From JAMLIA01 sp039810005 (lineage in GTDB: Bacteria; Chloroflexota; Chloroflexia; Thermomicrobiales; CFX8): 64,000 bases of DNA. The stretch is from the NCBI GenBank assembly GCA_039810005.1, contig JBDHWD010000002.1:37523-101522 (forward strand), given 5' to 3'. Positions 52,089 through 60,583 of this stretch are shown piece after piece. Positions within the stretch are counted from its first letter, which is position 1, and each line of letters opens with the position of its first letter. The notes beneath the pieces are model-generated. The model did not search any database. It was not told where the DNA came from and saw nothing but the letters and a program-made list of their open reading frames with translations. Made by a program: the position numbers and the translations under genes.

Positions 52089-53304
52089 CTCAACGACTTC
52101 GTCGCTCGCGTCAAGCCTGGAATCGGTTGGCGAGACGCGCGCGATCATTGATCTCGATGCCTATGCTCACAACATTGGCGTCCTACGCGCCAGCGCGCCA
52201 GAGGGGGCGGCGTTCATGGCCGTCGTCAAGGCGGACGCGTACGGGCACGGCCTGGTCGAGTGCGGTCGCACTGCCCAGAGCATAGGCTGCGAGTGGCTTG
52301 GCGTAGCGCGAATTGTCGAGGCGCTTCGCCTCCGTGACGCCGGCGTCGACATCCCGATCCTCGTCCTCGGGCCGCCGGTCTCTACCGAGCTAACCGCTGC
52401 AATTCAGCGCGGCGTGACGCTGGCTGCCGGCAGCTGGTCGATGGTTGAGCGCATTCGCGAAGCAGCGAAGGCCGCGGGAGCAACAGCGCGCGTTCATATC
52501 AAGGTCGACATTGGCATGCGTCGCTACGGGTTCCTGCCCGAAGAAATCAGCGCCGCGGTTCAGCGCCTCAAGGCGATGCCGGAAATCGAGATCGACGGCG
52601 TCTTCAGCCACTTCTCCAGCGCAGACGAACCGGGCGCCGAACCAACGGGCGCGCAGATCGCGCTGTTCAGCGCAGCGGTCGCTGAAGTTCGCGAAGCTGG
52701 CATCGAACCGCGCTGGGTTCACCTTGCGAATAGCGCCGGTATCATCACAGGCCGCGTTGGCCCGACGAACATGGTGCGTTCCGGCGCTGCTACGTATGGA
52801 CTGTCGCCCTCACCGGAAGTCCCGTGCGATGAGCGCTTCCAGCCGGTCATGTCGGTTCGGAGCGTTGTCGCACGAGTGAGTCAGGCTCCGCTTGATTGCG
52901 GGGTGTCATACAACTGCATCTATCGCACGACAGCCGACGAAATGCTGGCGACCATCCCGATCGGCTACGCCGACGGGCTGCCACGACCGTTGGCCAACCA
53001 GGGCTGGTTCGTGATCGGCGGACAACGCCGACCGATTCGTGGCCGCGTCTGCATGGATCAGACGATTGTTGGCGACGCGGATGATGTCAGCGAAGGTGAC
53101 GAGGTCATCATCGTCGGATCTAATGCCAACGGCGCGATGTCGTTCGAGGACATCGGACCGATGGCAGCGACCAACAACTATGAGGTCGCAACGCGCCTGA
53201 TGGCTCGTGTGCCGCGTATCTACATGCGGAATGGCGAGCCAGTTGCAGTCGAGCACCTGCTACACGACGCAGCGGTTCGCAGCGTCGAGACAGCGCGCGC
53301 ATAG
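52081..53304 (+). CDS. alr: Alanine racemase
   Basis: A 407-residue PLP enzyme making D-alanine for peptidoglycan. The PLP lysine is in AVVKADAYGHGLVEC, the barrel motifs HIKVDIGMRRYGF and MVRSGAATYGLSP follow, and the second catalytic base (Tyr) lies in GVSYNCIYRT. The C-terminal beta domain has IPIGYADGLPR and GRVCMDQTIVG. I chose GTG 52081 with GAAGGGC upstream. Last gene of the tgt-alr run, followed by a terminator. Confidence 0.95.
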   Translation: MTDSTTSSLASSLESVGETRAIIDLDAYAHNIGVLRASAPEGAAFMAVVKADAYGHGLVECGRTAQSIGCEWLGVARIVEALRLRDAGVDIPILVLGPPVSTELTAAIQRGVTLAAGSWSMVERIREAAKAAGATARVHIKVDIGMRRYGFLPEEISAAVQRLKAMPEIEIDGVFSHFSSADEPGAEPTGAQIALFSAAVAEVREAGIEPRWVHLANSAGIITGRVGPTNMVRSGAATYGLSPSPEVPCDERFQPVMSVRSVVARVSQAPLDCGVSYNCIYRTTADEMLATIPIGYADGLPRPLANQGWFVIGGQRRPIRGRVCMDQTIVGDADDVSEGDEVIIVGSNANGAMSFEDIGPMAATNNYEVATRLMARVPRIYMRNGEPVAVEHLLHDAAVRSVETARA

Positions 53305-53306
53305 CA

Positions 53307-53336
53307 AAACGGCCGGCACAATCGTGCCGGCCGTTT
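53307..53336. terminator. Terminator after alr (bidirectional)
   Basis: AAACGGCCGGCAC, loop AATC, GTGCCGGCCGTTT: perfect 13-bp stem with AAA/TTT flanks, lying between alr and the convergent HTH gene. The T-run is short. Confidence 0.8.
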
Positions 53337-53350
53337 CCTGAACTCGCTAG

Positions 53351-53878
53351 CTAGCCTTGCTGAAGCCCTCCGGCATCGTGCAGCAGCGACTCAACGTCGC
53401 GCTGAACCACGAACGTGCGTCCGGACATTTCGTCGCGAACGTAGCCGAGATGTCGCTCATCCATCCAGCGATAGATCGTTGGACGAGTGACACCAAGACG
53501 CTGCGCGGCAGCGCCAATCGACACAAGCTCGGACGGCTCGTAGGCACGATACTTGGCCATCGATAGCATGCCACCCAGCGGCGTCTCCCAGAACGACCGC
53601 GGAACGGTATAGTCTTCTGCCATCGGAGGCCAGAACAGAAGCTGCAAGACGCTATCGATTGCTTCAAGCACGCGATCCTTGGGCTCACGAACCTCGCCGC
53701 GGGCGAGCTGCGCAAGCCGAAGCAGATCCTGTCCCAGTGGACCGCTTCGCAATGTCGCCATGTTGAGCGGGCGCTCAGCATCGGGGAATAGCCGGGTCAC
53801 CAAGCGATGATGGTGGCTGTAGACGATCCGGAGTGCATCATCGATCACTCCTTGATAGTCAGTACGTTCGCCCTCCAC
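53351..53878 (-). CDS. Helix-turn-helix (excisionase/MerR-like) DNA-binding protein
   Basis: A 175-residue protein. The C-terminal 55 residues (ELVSIGAAAQRLGVTRPTIYRWM, then GRTFVVQRDVESLL) form an excisionase/MerR-type winged helix. The N-terminal 110 residues are helical and unassigned (VIDDALRIVYSHHHRLVTRLF). GTG 53878 follows AAAGGAG; the frame to 54028 crosses the promoter. It is divergent from the ABC exporter pair with a 238-base spacer, so it may regulate them, though some Chloroflexota carry such genes apart. Confidence 0.8.
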   Translation of the reverse strand: MEGERTDYQGVIDDALRIVYSHHHRLVTRLFPDAERPLNMATLRSGPLGQDLLRLAQLARGEVREPKDRVLEAIDSVLQLLFWPPMAEDYTVPRSFWETPLGGMLSMAKYRAYEPSELVSIGAAAQRLGVTRPTIYRWMDERHLGYVRDEMSGRTFVVQRDVESLLHDAGGLQQG

Positions 53879-53928
53879 GCCTGCTCCTTTCGCGCGGCGT
53901 ACCGTGTATGTCCTCCCTGTACGTACCC

Positions 53929-53958
53929 ATTGTAGCCGTATTCTCGTTCTCCCGTCAA
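53929..53958 (-). promoter_or_regulatory. Promoter of the HTH gene
   Basis: TTGACG (53953-53958), an 18-base spacer, TACAAT (53929-53934) on the minus strand; start near 53922. Confidence 0.65.
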
Positions 53959-54062
53959 TCAGGTTGGACAGCAAAAATGATCGTTTGTACGCGGAAAGAG
54001 CCCGAGAGATTGAATTATGCGCAAACATCGATAGGATTCCGTCGTGCGCTGTTTGAGAAGCC

Positions 54063-54071
54063 TGCTATAGT
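54063..54071 (+). promoter_or_regulatory. Extended -10 promoter of the ABC exporter operon
   Basis: TGCTATAGT: TATAGT at 54066-54071 with TGC before it; start near 54078, 39 bases before the GTG. Confidence 0.55.
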
Positions 54072-54116
54072 AGTTCTTCTGACCGGGGCATCGTTGACTC
54101 TTCCGAGGAGCCGCGC

Positions 54117-55868
54117 GTGCGTGTCATCTGGCGCATCCTGCTGTATCTGAAACCGTATCGCGGACGGCTCGTCATCGCGTACATTGCGCTATTCGTTGCG
54201 ACCGGGGCACAACTTCTGGTGCCGCGGCTGGTGCAACGCGTGATCGACGAAGGCATCGTCAAGAGCGATCAGTCAGCGATCCTCACCGGCGCTGGGCTGA
54301 TCATCGGTGTCGTCGCCCTGCAGGCGGTCTTCACGTACATCCGCTCATACCTGTTTCAGGCAATGGCGGAAAGCGTATCAACCGATATCCGCCACCAGCT
54401 CTACGGACACCTGCTGAAGCTGCCCTTTCAATACTTTGACGTCGCTCAGTCCGGACAGTTGATGTCTCGTGCGACCGAGGATGTCAATGCCATCCGGCGA
54501 TTCCTGATGTTCTCTCTGCGGATGGTGATCTACGCAATTACGATCTTCGCGATCGTCAGCTTCCTGCTCCTGCGGGAGCACTTTACGCTCGGCATTATCT
54601 CGCTGGCGGCGATGCCCATTCTCGCCTTTACCGCGGTCTACTTCTCAATCAACATCCGCCCGATGTTCGCGCGAATTCAGCAGGAATTCGGCGAGATGTC
54701 GAGCGTCATGCAGGAGAACCTCGCCGGCACCCGGGTTGTCCGCATCTTCGCGAAAGAAGACTCGGAGACCAGGAAATTCGATCACTCCCTCGATGTGCTG
54801 TACGACCGACAGATCGACGCGATTAAGTACTACTCCTTCTTCTTCCCCTTTATGCAATTTCTCTCTGGCCTGTCTCTTGGCCTGGTTCTCTGGTACGGCG
54901 GCCGACAGGTATTGAACGGCTCCCTCTCTGTCGGCACCTTCGTCGCCTTCAATCTCTATCTGACATTGCTCGCTAACCCTCTTCGCCAGCTCGGCTGGAT
55001 CATGAACTCGGTCGCGCGCGCCATTGCGTCGGGCGATCGCATCTTCGGCGTCATCGACACGCGGCCCGCCATCAAGGACAAAGACGGTTCCGTAGTCCTG
55101 GATGCACCGCGCGGCGACGTCGAGTTCGCCGATGTTTCATTTACCTATCCGCACACGGCGCGGCCCGCGATCCGCGATGTGACGTTCAGCGCGCCGGCCG
55201 GAACCGTCGTCGGCCTCATTGGCTCGACTGGAAGTGGCAAGAGCACAGTTACAAATCTGCTGGCCCGCTTCTACGAAATTTCGCGGGGCTCGATCACATT
55301 CGATGGCATCGATGTCCGCGACATCCAGCTCGCCAGCCTGCGCCGCAATATCGGCTTTGTGCTGCAGGAGACGTTCCTGTTCTCAACAACCATCCGCGAG
55401 AACATCGCCTTCGGTAACCCGACCGCGACGATGGAAGAGATCGAGCAGGCAGCACGAATCGCGCAGGCATACGACTTCATCAGCGCGATGCCGGATGGGT
55501 TCGACTCGCAACTCGGCGAACGGGGCGTCTCGCTCTCGGGTGGCCAACGGCAGCGCGTCGCGATCGCGCGCGCAATCTGCTCCGATCCACGTGTGCTGGT
55601 CTTCGACGACGCAACCTCAAGCGTGGATACTGAAACGGAGTTCCAGATTCAGCAGGCGCTCAACAGTGCGATGGCTGGTCGTACGACCTTCATCATCGCC
55701 CAGCGCGTTTCCAGCCTGAAGGAGGCCGACGAGATCCTGGTCTTCGACGAAGGAGCGATTGTCGAGCGCGGCACGCACGAGCGGCTGATCGCCCAAGGGG
55801 GTCACTACGCCAGGCTGTACGAGTTGCAGCTGAAGGATCAGGAGGAGTTCGTCACGGCGGCGGATTAG
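54117..55868 (+). CDS. ABC exporter half-transporter with degenerate ATP site
   Basis: A 583-residue type IV exporter half: six membrane helices (about 1-310) and a nucleotide-binding domain. Walker A GSTGSGKST is at 369-377 and the signature LSGGQRQR is intact. However Walker B reads VFDDATSSVD, with Asp498 where the catalytic Glu belongs, and the switch His is Gln529 (FIIAQRVSS). This subunit therefore supplies the non-hydrolysing site of a heterodimer, as in TM287/288 and BmrCD. GTG 54117 with GAGGAG. The partner follows after 18 bases. Confidence 0.92.
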   Translation: MRVIWRILLYLKPYRGRLVIAYIALFVATGAQLLVPRLVQRVIDEGIVKSDQSAILTGAGLIIGVVALQAVFTYIRSYLFQAMAESVSTDIRHQLYGHLLKLPFQYFDVAQSGQLMSRATEDVNAIRRFLMFSLRMVIYAITIFAIVSFLLLREHFTLGIISLAAMPILAFTAVYFSINIRPMFARIQQEFGEMSSVMQENLAGTRVVRIFAKEDSETRKFDHSLDVLYDRQIDAIKYYSFFFPFMQFLSGLSLGLVLWYGGRQVLNGSLSVGTFVAFNLYLTLLANPLRQLGWIMNSVARAIASGDRIFGVIDTRPAIKDKDGSVVLDAPRGDVEFADVSFTYPHTARPAIRDVTFSAPAGTVVGLIGSTGSGKSTVTNLLARFYEISRGSITFDGIDVRDIQLASLRRNIGFVLQETFLFSTTIRENIAFGNPTATMEEIEQAARIAQAYDFISAMPDGFDSQLGERGVSLSGGQRQRVAIARAICSDPRVLVFDDATSSVDTETEFQIQQALNSAMAGRTTFIIAQRVSSLKEADEILVFDEGAIVERGTHERLIAQGGHYARLYELQLKDQEEFVTAAD

Positions 55869-55886
55869 TCGGTCCGGACAACGAGC

Positions 55887-57707
55887 ATGCGCAATATATC
55901 GAATCCAGACGATCTCCTCGGAAAAGCCTATGACAGCCGGATCGCCCGACGTCTCGTCGCGCAGGTAAGCCCGTACAAGCGACCGGCGAGCATCGCAGTC
56001 GTTCTCATCCTGCTCGTCACAGGATTCGAGCTGGCGATCCCATATCTGTTCGGTCTGTCGGTCGACATCGTCCGCGACGCCATTGACGGCACAACAGGAC
56101 GAAGCTTCCTCGGTTTGCATGGCAATGACGCGCTTAACATGCTCGGCATTGCATTCCTCGCAGTACTCCTCCTCCGATTCGTCGCGCGCTATTTCGAGAT
56201 GTACCTGATGGGTCGGGTCGGGCAGCGCATCGTCTATGACCTGCGCTCATCGATGTTCGCTCATATCCAGCGACTCGATATCCGCTACATCGACCGGCGC
56301 GGCGTCGGCTCGATCATGTCCCGCCTGCAGAACGACGTGTCGGTCATCGACCAGCTCTTCGCCGATGGCCTGGTCGACATCCTGTCGCAGATGGCACTGC
56401 TCGTCGGCATTATCGTGCTGATGTGGGTGACCAACTGGAAGCTCGCGCTGGTTGCGTTCGCACTCCTCCCGATCATGATCATCATGATGCGCTTCTGGCG
56501 GCAGCGCGCGATCCTGACCTATCGCCAGACTCGTATCACGATCGCACGGGTCAACGGCTTCCTTGCGGAAAACATCGCCGGCATGCGCGTTATCCAGTCT
56601 TTCACCCGCGAGCCCCGCAACCTCGGTGCTTTCACTGACCTCAACGACGAGAACCTCGACGCTAACCTCGACGCGGCGCGACTGTCGGCATTTCTCTTTC
56701 CGTTCGTCACGTTCGTTGAATACGTCACGATCGCGCTGGTTCTCTACGTTGGCGGTCGGATGGTCGACGGCGTCGCATTCACCGTCGGTGAGCTGGTGAC
56801 GTTCGTCGCCTACGTCGCCCGTTTTTACGAGCCGATCAATCAGCTATCGCAGGCCTACAACACGCTGCAGGCAGCCACAGCGGCAGGCGAGCGCATCTAC
56901 TCAATCCTGGACGCCGAGCCGGAGATCAAAGACGCGCCGAATGCCATCGAGCTGCCACGAATCAAAGGGCACGTCGAATTCGACCATGTGCGCTTCGGCT
57001 ACGACGAAGTTGAGGTGCTGCACGACATCCAGCTGGAAGTGCAGCCGGGCGAGTCCATCGCGTTCGTTGGCGAGACCGGCGCCGGCAAGTCATCGATGAT
57101 TAACCTGCTGACGCGCTTCTATGATGTGCGTCAGGGCGCGATCCGTATCGACGGCTACGATGTCCGCGATGTAACTCAGGAATCGCTCCGATCGCAGCTT
57201 GGCGTCGTGCCACAGGACACGTTCCTGTTCGCCGGGACAATTCGCGACAACATCAAGTTCGCGCGACCCGACGCAACCGACGAGGAGATGATCGCTGCCG
57301 CGACCGCAGTTGGGGCGCACGACTTCATTACTGCCCTGGCAGGCGGGTATGATGCCGAAGTTCATGAGCGCGGTGCGACTCTCTCGGTGGGGCAGCGACA
57401 GCTGCTCTCGTTTGCGCGTGCGCTGATTGCCGATCCGCGCATCATCGTGCTGGACGAAGCCACCTCGAGCGTCGACACGGAGACCGAGCAGGTCATTCAG
57501 TCGGCACTTCGCACGCTGCTCGCTGGGCGGACATCTTTCATCATCGCCCACCGGCTATCAACAATCCGCGAATCGTCGCGTGTCGTCGTCCTGGATCATG
57601 GCCGCATTGTTGAGGCTGGATCGCACGACGAACTGCTGGAGCGCCGCGGGACCTATCATAAGCTCTACACGATGCAGTTCCGGACAGCGGAAGCGGCAGC
57701 GGACTAG
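55887..57707 (+). CDS. ABC exporter half-transporter with intact catalytic residues
   Basis: A 606-residue partner of the previous gene. Membrane domain about 25-330; Walker A GETGAGKSS; Walker B VLDEATSSVD with catalytic Glu524; switch His555 in IIAHRLST. The signature is LSVGQRQ instead of LSGGQ. In a head-to-tail NBD dimer this altered signature would face the Walker A of the degenerate partner, and the intact LSGGQ of the partner faces this Walker A. So one canonical and one degenerate site result. Substrate, probably lipid or drug, is unknown. Confidence 0.92.
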   Translation: MRNISNPDDLLGKAYDSRIARRLVAQVSPYKRPASIAVVLILLVTGFELAIPYLFGLSVDIVRDAIDGTTGRSFLGLHGNDALNMLGIAFLAVLLLRFVARYFEMYLMGRVGQRIVYDLRSSMFAHIQRLDIRYIDRRGVGSIMSRLQNDVSVIDQLFADGLVDILSQMALLVGIIVLMWVTNWKLALVAFALLPIMIIMMRFWRQRAILTYRQTRITIARVNGFLAENIAGMRVIQSFTREPRNLGAFTDLNDENLDANLDAARLSAFLFPFVTFVEYVTIALVLYVGGRMVDGVAFTVGELVTFVAYVARFYEPINQLSQAYNTLQAATAAGERIYSILDAEPEIKDAPNAIELPRIKGHVEFDHVRFGYDEVEVLHDIQLEVQPGESIAFVGETGAGKSSMINLLTRFYDVRQGAIRIDGYDVRDVTQESLRSQLGVVPQDTFLFAGTIRDNIKFARPDATDEEMIAAATAVGAHDFITALAGGYDAEVHERGATLSVGQRQLLSFARALIADPRIIVLDEATSSVDTETEQVIQSALRTLLAGRTSFIIAHRLSTIRESSRVVVLDHGRIVEAGSHDELLERRGTYHKLYTMQFRTAEAAAD

Positions 57708-57758
57708 CCTGGCGATAGGTGCAGATTGGGCCGTCGGCGCGCTTACCGAATTGGCGAA

Positions 57759-58265
57759 CTAACTGTGATCCCGGCGCGGGCCAGGCGCTTGCGCGGGAGA
57801 CTCCTCGTCAAGGCGCAGCTTCATGCCGACATGCGTCGCTTCAAATCCCAGTGATTGATACCAGCGGTGCGCATCAATGCGGCGATTGTCTGTTGTGAGC
57901 TGGACAATGCGGACGCCGCGTTCGCGTGCCCGGGCGACAACCCATTCGAGCATCTGGCGACCAATCCCATGCCCACGATATGCCGACGACACGCGCACGG
58001 ATTCGAGCTGCGCGCGCTCGGCACCCATGTGCGAGAGCCCGGGGATATAGGTTACCTGCAGCACCGACACGACTTCCCCGCCGACATCGCCGACGATCAG
58101 CTCGTTCCGCGCATCGTCCAGGATTTGCTGGAACGCGTTGAGGTAGGCGTCGTGGCTCGTCAGATCGCTCGACTCACGCTGCGATCCAAGAACGTCATCG
58201 GCGAGCAGGTCAATGATCGCATCCAGGTCGTTCGCCGTCGCCAGTCGAAACTTCACGTCAGTCAA
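57759..58265 (-). CDS. GNAT-family N-acetyltransferase
   Basis: A 168-residue GNAT protein. The acetyl-CoA pyrophosphate loop is VSSAYRGHGIGRQMLEWVVARARERG (short motif RGHGIG) and the C-terminal part has AHRWYQSLGFEATHVGMKL. The N-terminus FRLATANDLDAIIDLLADD is typical. TTG 58265 is used; GTG 58256 is an alternative. Last gene of the minus-strand run. The acceptor substrate is unknown. Confidence 0.87.
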   Translation of the reverse strand: MTDVKFRLATANDLDAIIDLLADDVLGSQRESSDLTSHDAYLNAFQQILDDARNELIVGDVGGEVVSVLQVTYIPGLSHMGAERAQLESVRVSSAYRGHGIGRQMLEWVVARARERGVRIVQLTTDNRRIDAHRWYQSLGFEATHVGMKLRLDEESPAQAPGPRRDHS

Positions 58266-58278
58266 CGCTGTTCGCCGT

Positions 58279-59073
58279 CTATACGCCCACGCCGAGCGTC
58301 AACTGCATAGCAGGCGGCGCAGTGATATCGGTCCGCTCGCTCCGACCAAGCGCGCCAACAGATGTCGTTGTCCGTCCAGCAAGTGCCAACGCCTCTCGGG
58401 CGCTCGAAAGCGCCAGTGTCGGCGTGTTGTTTTTGTCGGACAGATGCGCAAGCCAGACTGCTCGCGTCCTGCTCGTTGTCGCAGCAACGAGCGCCGTAGC
58501 GCAATCGTCGTTGCTCAAATGACCAAGCGGGCTCTCGATCCGGCGCTTGAGCCGGGCAGGGTAGGGACCGAAACGCAGCATCCGTGGATCGAAGTTGGAT
58601 TCCAGAACGATGACATCAGCGCTAGCCATCGCCTCGATAACTGGCTCGCTAACATAACCGAGGTCCGTGAATATCGCGGCGCGGAGCGTGCCGTCATCGA
58701 TGACAAAGCCACACGGCTCGGCGGCGTCGTGCGACACGGCGACGAACTCAACCTCAACGCCGCTCTCCTGCCAATGATCGCCAGCCGAGCGGTGCGTGCA
58801 GGCACGCTCGTAGCGGATAGCGCGTTGGGTGCCCTGCGTCGTCACGATCTGGCAGCCGGAGCGCTTCGTAATGGAATCGAGCGCTCGCACATGGTCAACA
58901 TGCTCGTGACTGACGACGATCCCGGCGAGGCGATCCTGGACATCGAAATCGCGAATCGCCGCCTGCACGGTGCGTGATCCGACGCCGCAGTCAATCAGGA
59001 AGGCAATAATCCCGTTATCGAACAGAAACGCATTGCCGCTGCTACCGGATCCCAGGGAGACGATTCGCGTCAT
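58279..59073 (-). CDS. Metallo-beta-lactamase-fold hydrolase, WalJ/YycJ-like
   Basis: A 264-residue MBL-fold protein. VSLGSGSSGNAFLF at the start, the metal motif SHEHVDHVRAL (HxHxDH), His in AVSHDAAEPCGF, Asp in FTDLGYVS and His in LAHLSDKNNTP match the YycJ/WalJ branch. WalJ in Gram-positives is linked to DNA repair and cell-wall control; here no WalKR genes are near. Starts at ATG 59073, overlapping the yggS stop by 4 bases. Confidence 0.87.
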   Translation of the reverse strand: MTRIVSLGSGSSGNAFLFDNGIIAFLIDCGVGSRTVQAAIRDFDVQDRLAGIVVSHEHVDHVRALDSITKRSGCQIVTTQGTQRAIRYERACTHRSAGDHWQESGVEVEFVAVSHDAAEPCGFVIDDGTLRAAIFTDLGYVSEPVIEAMASADVIVLESNFDPRMLRFGPYPARLKRRIESPLGHLSNDDCATALVAATTSRTRAVWLAHLSDKNNTPTLALSSAREALALAGRTTTSVGALGRSERTDITAPPAMQLTLGVGV

Positions 59074-59774
59074 GGAACCTGTACCGGTGCGAAGATCGCT
59101 CGACCAACGCGCACGATCGTCGCGCCTTCCTCGATTGCAACCTCGAAGTCGTTCGTCATACCCATCGACAGGTCGCTGAGATTCGCGTCAGGGTAAGTAT
59201 CTTGCAGCCGATCCCGAAGCTCGCGAAGTCCGCGAAAGACGGGCCGCGTCACGTCGGCATCGCCAACTAGCGGTGCCATCGTCATTAGCCCGCGCAGCTC
59301 CAGGTTGGGCGATGCCATCGTCGCCTCGATGAGCCCGGGGACTTCGTCCGGCGAGCAACCATGCTTTTGCTCCTCGGCAGCGATATTTACCTGAAGCAGG
59401 ACTGGCTGGATGACATCGCGCGAACTGCACCGCGCTTGCAACGCCTCGATCAGGCCGATTCGATCGACTGAATGAATCAGGTGCGTCCGCCCGACGACCT
59501 GGCGAACCTTATTGGTCTGCAAGCTGCCGATCAGGTGCAAGTGCATGTCTGCTGGCGAGCCCTCGAACTTCGGCATCGCGTCCTGTACGCGATTTTCACC
59601 GAAGTGACGAAGGCCGAGATCGTATGCCGCGTTAACCTCAGCGCGGCCAACGGTCTTGCTGACGGCGACGAGCGTCACGTCCTCCGGAGCGCGACCGCTG
59701 CGCTCCGCAGCGCGCGCGATTCGGTCCTGGACGTCTGTAATGTGAGCAGCGAGGCTGCTGGCGGTGGATGTCAT
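59070..59774 (-). CDS. yggS: YggS-family pyridoxal 5'-phosphate homeostasis protein
   Basis: A 234-residue single-domain PLP-binding TIM barrel (PLPBP/YggS). The PLP lysine is in LVAVSKTVGRAEV; FGENRVQDAM, HLIGSLQTNKVRQVV and LSMGMTNDFEVAIEEGATIVRVGRAIF are hallmark blocks. It buffers PLP and has no known catalysis. Linked with pgeF by a 4-base overlap, as in many bacteria. Confidence 0.94.
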   Translation of the reverse strand: MTSTASSLAAHITDVQDRIARAAERSGRAPEDVTLVAVSKTVGRAEVNAAYDLGLRHFGENRVQDAMPKFEGSPADMHLHLIGSLQTNKVRQVVGRTHLIHSVDRIGLIEALQARCSSRDVIQPVLLQVNIAAEEQKHGCSPDEVPGLIEATMASPNLELRGLMTMAPLVGDADVTRPVFRGLRELRDRLQDTYPDANLSDLSMGMTNDFEVAIEEGATIVRVGRAIFAPVQVP

Positions 59775-60583
59775 ACACCGGTCCTTTCCGCCAACTGGGC
59801 TACCAGAAGCATACGCCCTGCCAGCGCCGCGCCCTGACGCGCAGCACGGTAGGAGAAGAATCGGTCAACGTTACATCGAACGCAAACTCCGCTGAGCTCG
59901 ACCTGCGCCGGGTCAACGCCAGCAGCCTGCAGATTAAGCAGGTTTGCCGTCCACAGATCGAAGTGCGATCCCTTGTTCGAAATGGCGGCGCTCGATCGAT
60001 CGATGCCGCGCTCGGTCCATGCATCGATGACCTCCGGGCCAACTTCGTAGCAGCACGGACCGATCGAAGGACCGATTCCGACTCGCAAATCGACAGGGTT
60101 CGTTCCGAACGAAGCCCGCATCGTCTCGACCGTGCGCGTCGCGATGCCGCTCACGGTGCCACGCCAGCCCGCGTGGACAACGCCAATTGCGTGCTGTACC
60201 GGATCATAGAGCAACAGTGGCACGCAGTCAGCAACGATCACGCCGAGTGCGATCGTTGGGTCATTCGTCACCAGCGCGTCCGTCTCCGGATAGCCGTCGA
60301 ATTTCGGGAAGCGTCCACGGCCTCGATCAACTGCCGTGACGACCTGGACGTTGCTCCCATGCGTCTGTCGACCGAGCGTCAGCACCGTCGGGTCGATACC
60401 CAGGTCGGCGAGGAAGGCGGAACGGTTGTACTCAATCTGGTCGCTGTCCGTGTCGCGTCCATGCCCGACATCGCCTTGATGCCCTGCCGACGCGAGACGC
60501 CCACTGATGCCATGCACCACCGGGGCATCGAGCAGTGTCTCGAATCGGAAAGCGACACGAGCGCTGGTTGCGGGCTGAATCAC
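59771..60583 (-). CDS. pgeF: PgeF/YfiH-family multicopper-oxidase-like (purine nucleoside phosphorylase / laccase domain) protein
   Basis: A 270-residue Cu-oxidase_4 protein. GRQTHGSNVQVV, ADCVPLLLYDP, GVVHAGWRGTVSGIA and GPSIGPCCYEVG carry the two His and Cys metal ligands. Members show purine nucleoside phosphorylase/adenosine deaminase or polyphenol-oxidase activity and edit peptidoglycan precursors in E. coli. The usual C-terminal RCNVDRFFSYRA is present. GTG 60583 overlaps the upstream stop. Confidence 0.93.
   Translation of the reverse strand: MIQPATSARVAFRFETLLDAPVVHGISGRLASAGHQGDVGHGRDTDSDQIEYNRSAFLADLGIDPTVLTLGRQTHGSNVQVVTAVDRGRGRFPKFDGYPETDALVTNDPTIALGVIVADCVPLLLYDPVQHAIGVVHAGWRGTVSGIATRTVETMRASFGTNPVDLRVGIGPSIGPCCYEVGPEVIDAWTERGIDRSSAAISNKGSHFDLWTANLLNLQAAGVDPAQVELSGVCVRCNVDRFFSYRAARQGAALAGRMLLVAQLAERTGV

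Noticed and set aside
53351..53878. Excisionase of a mobile element
   Set aside because: No integrase or attachment-site duplication nearby; the HTH domain is more likely a regulator.
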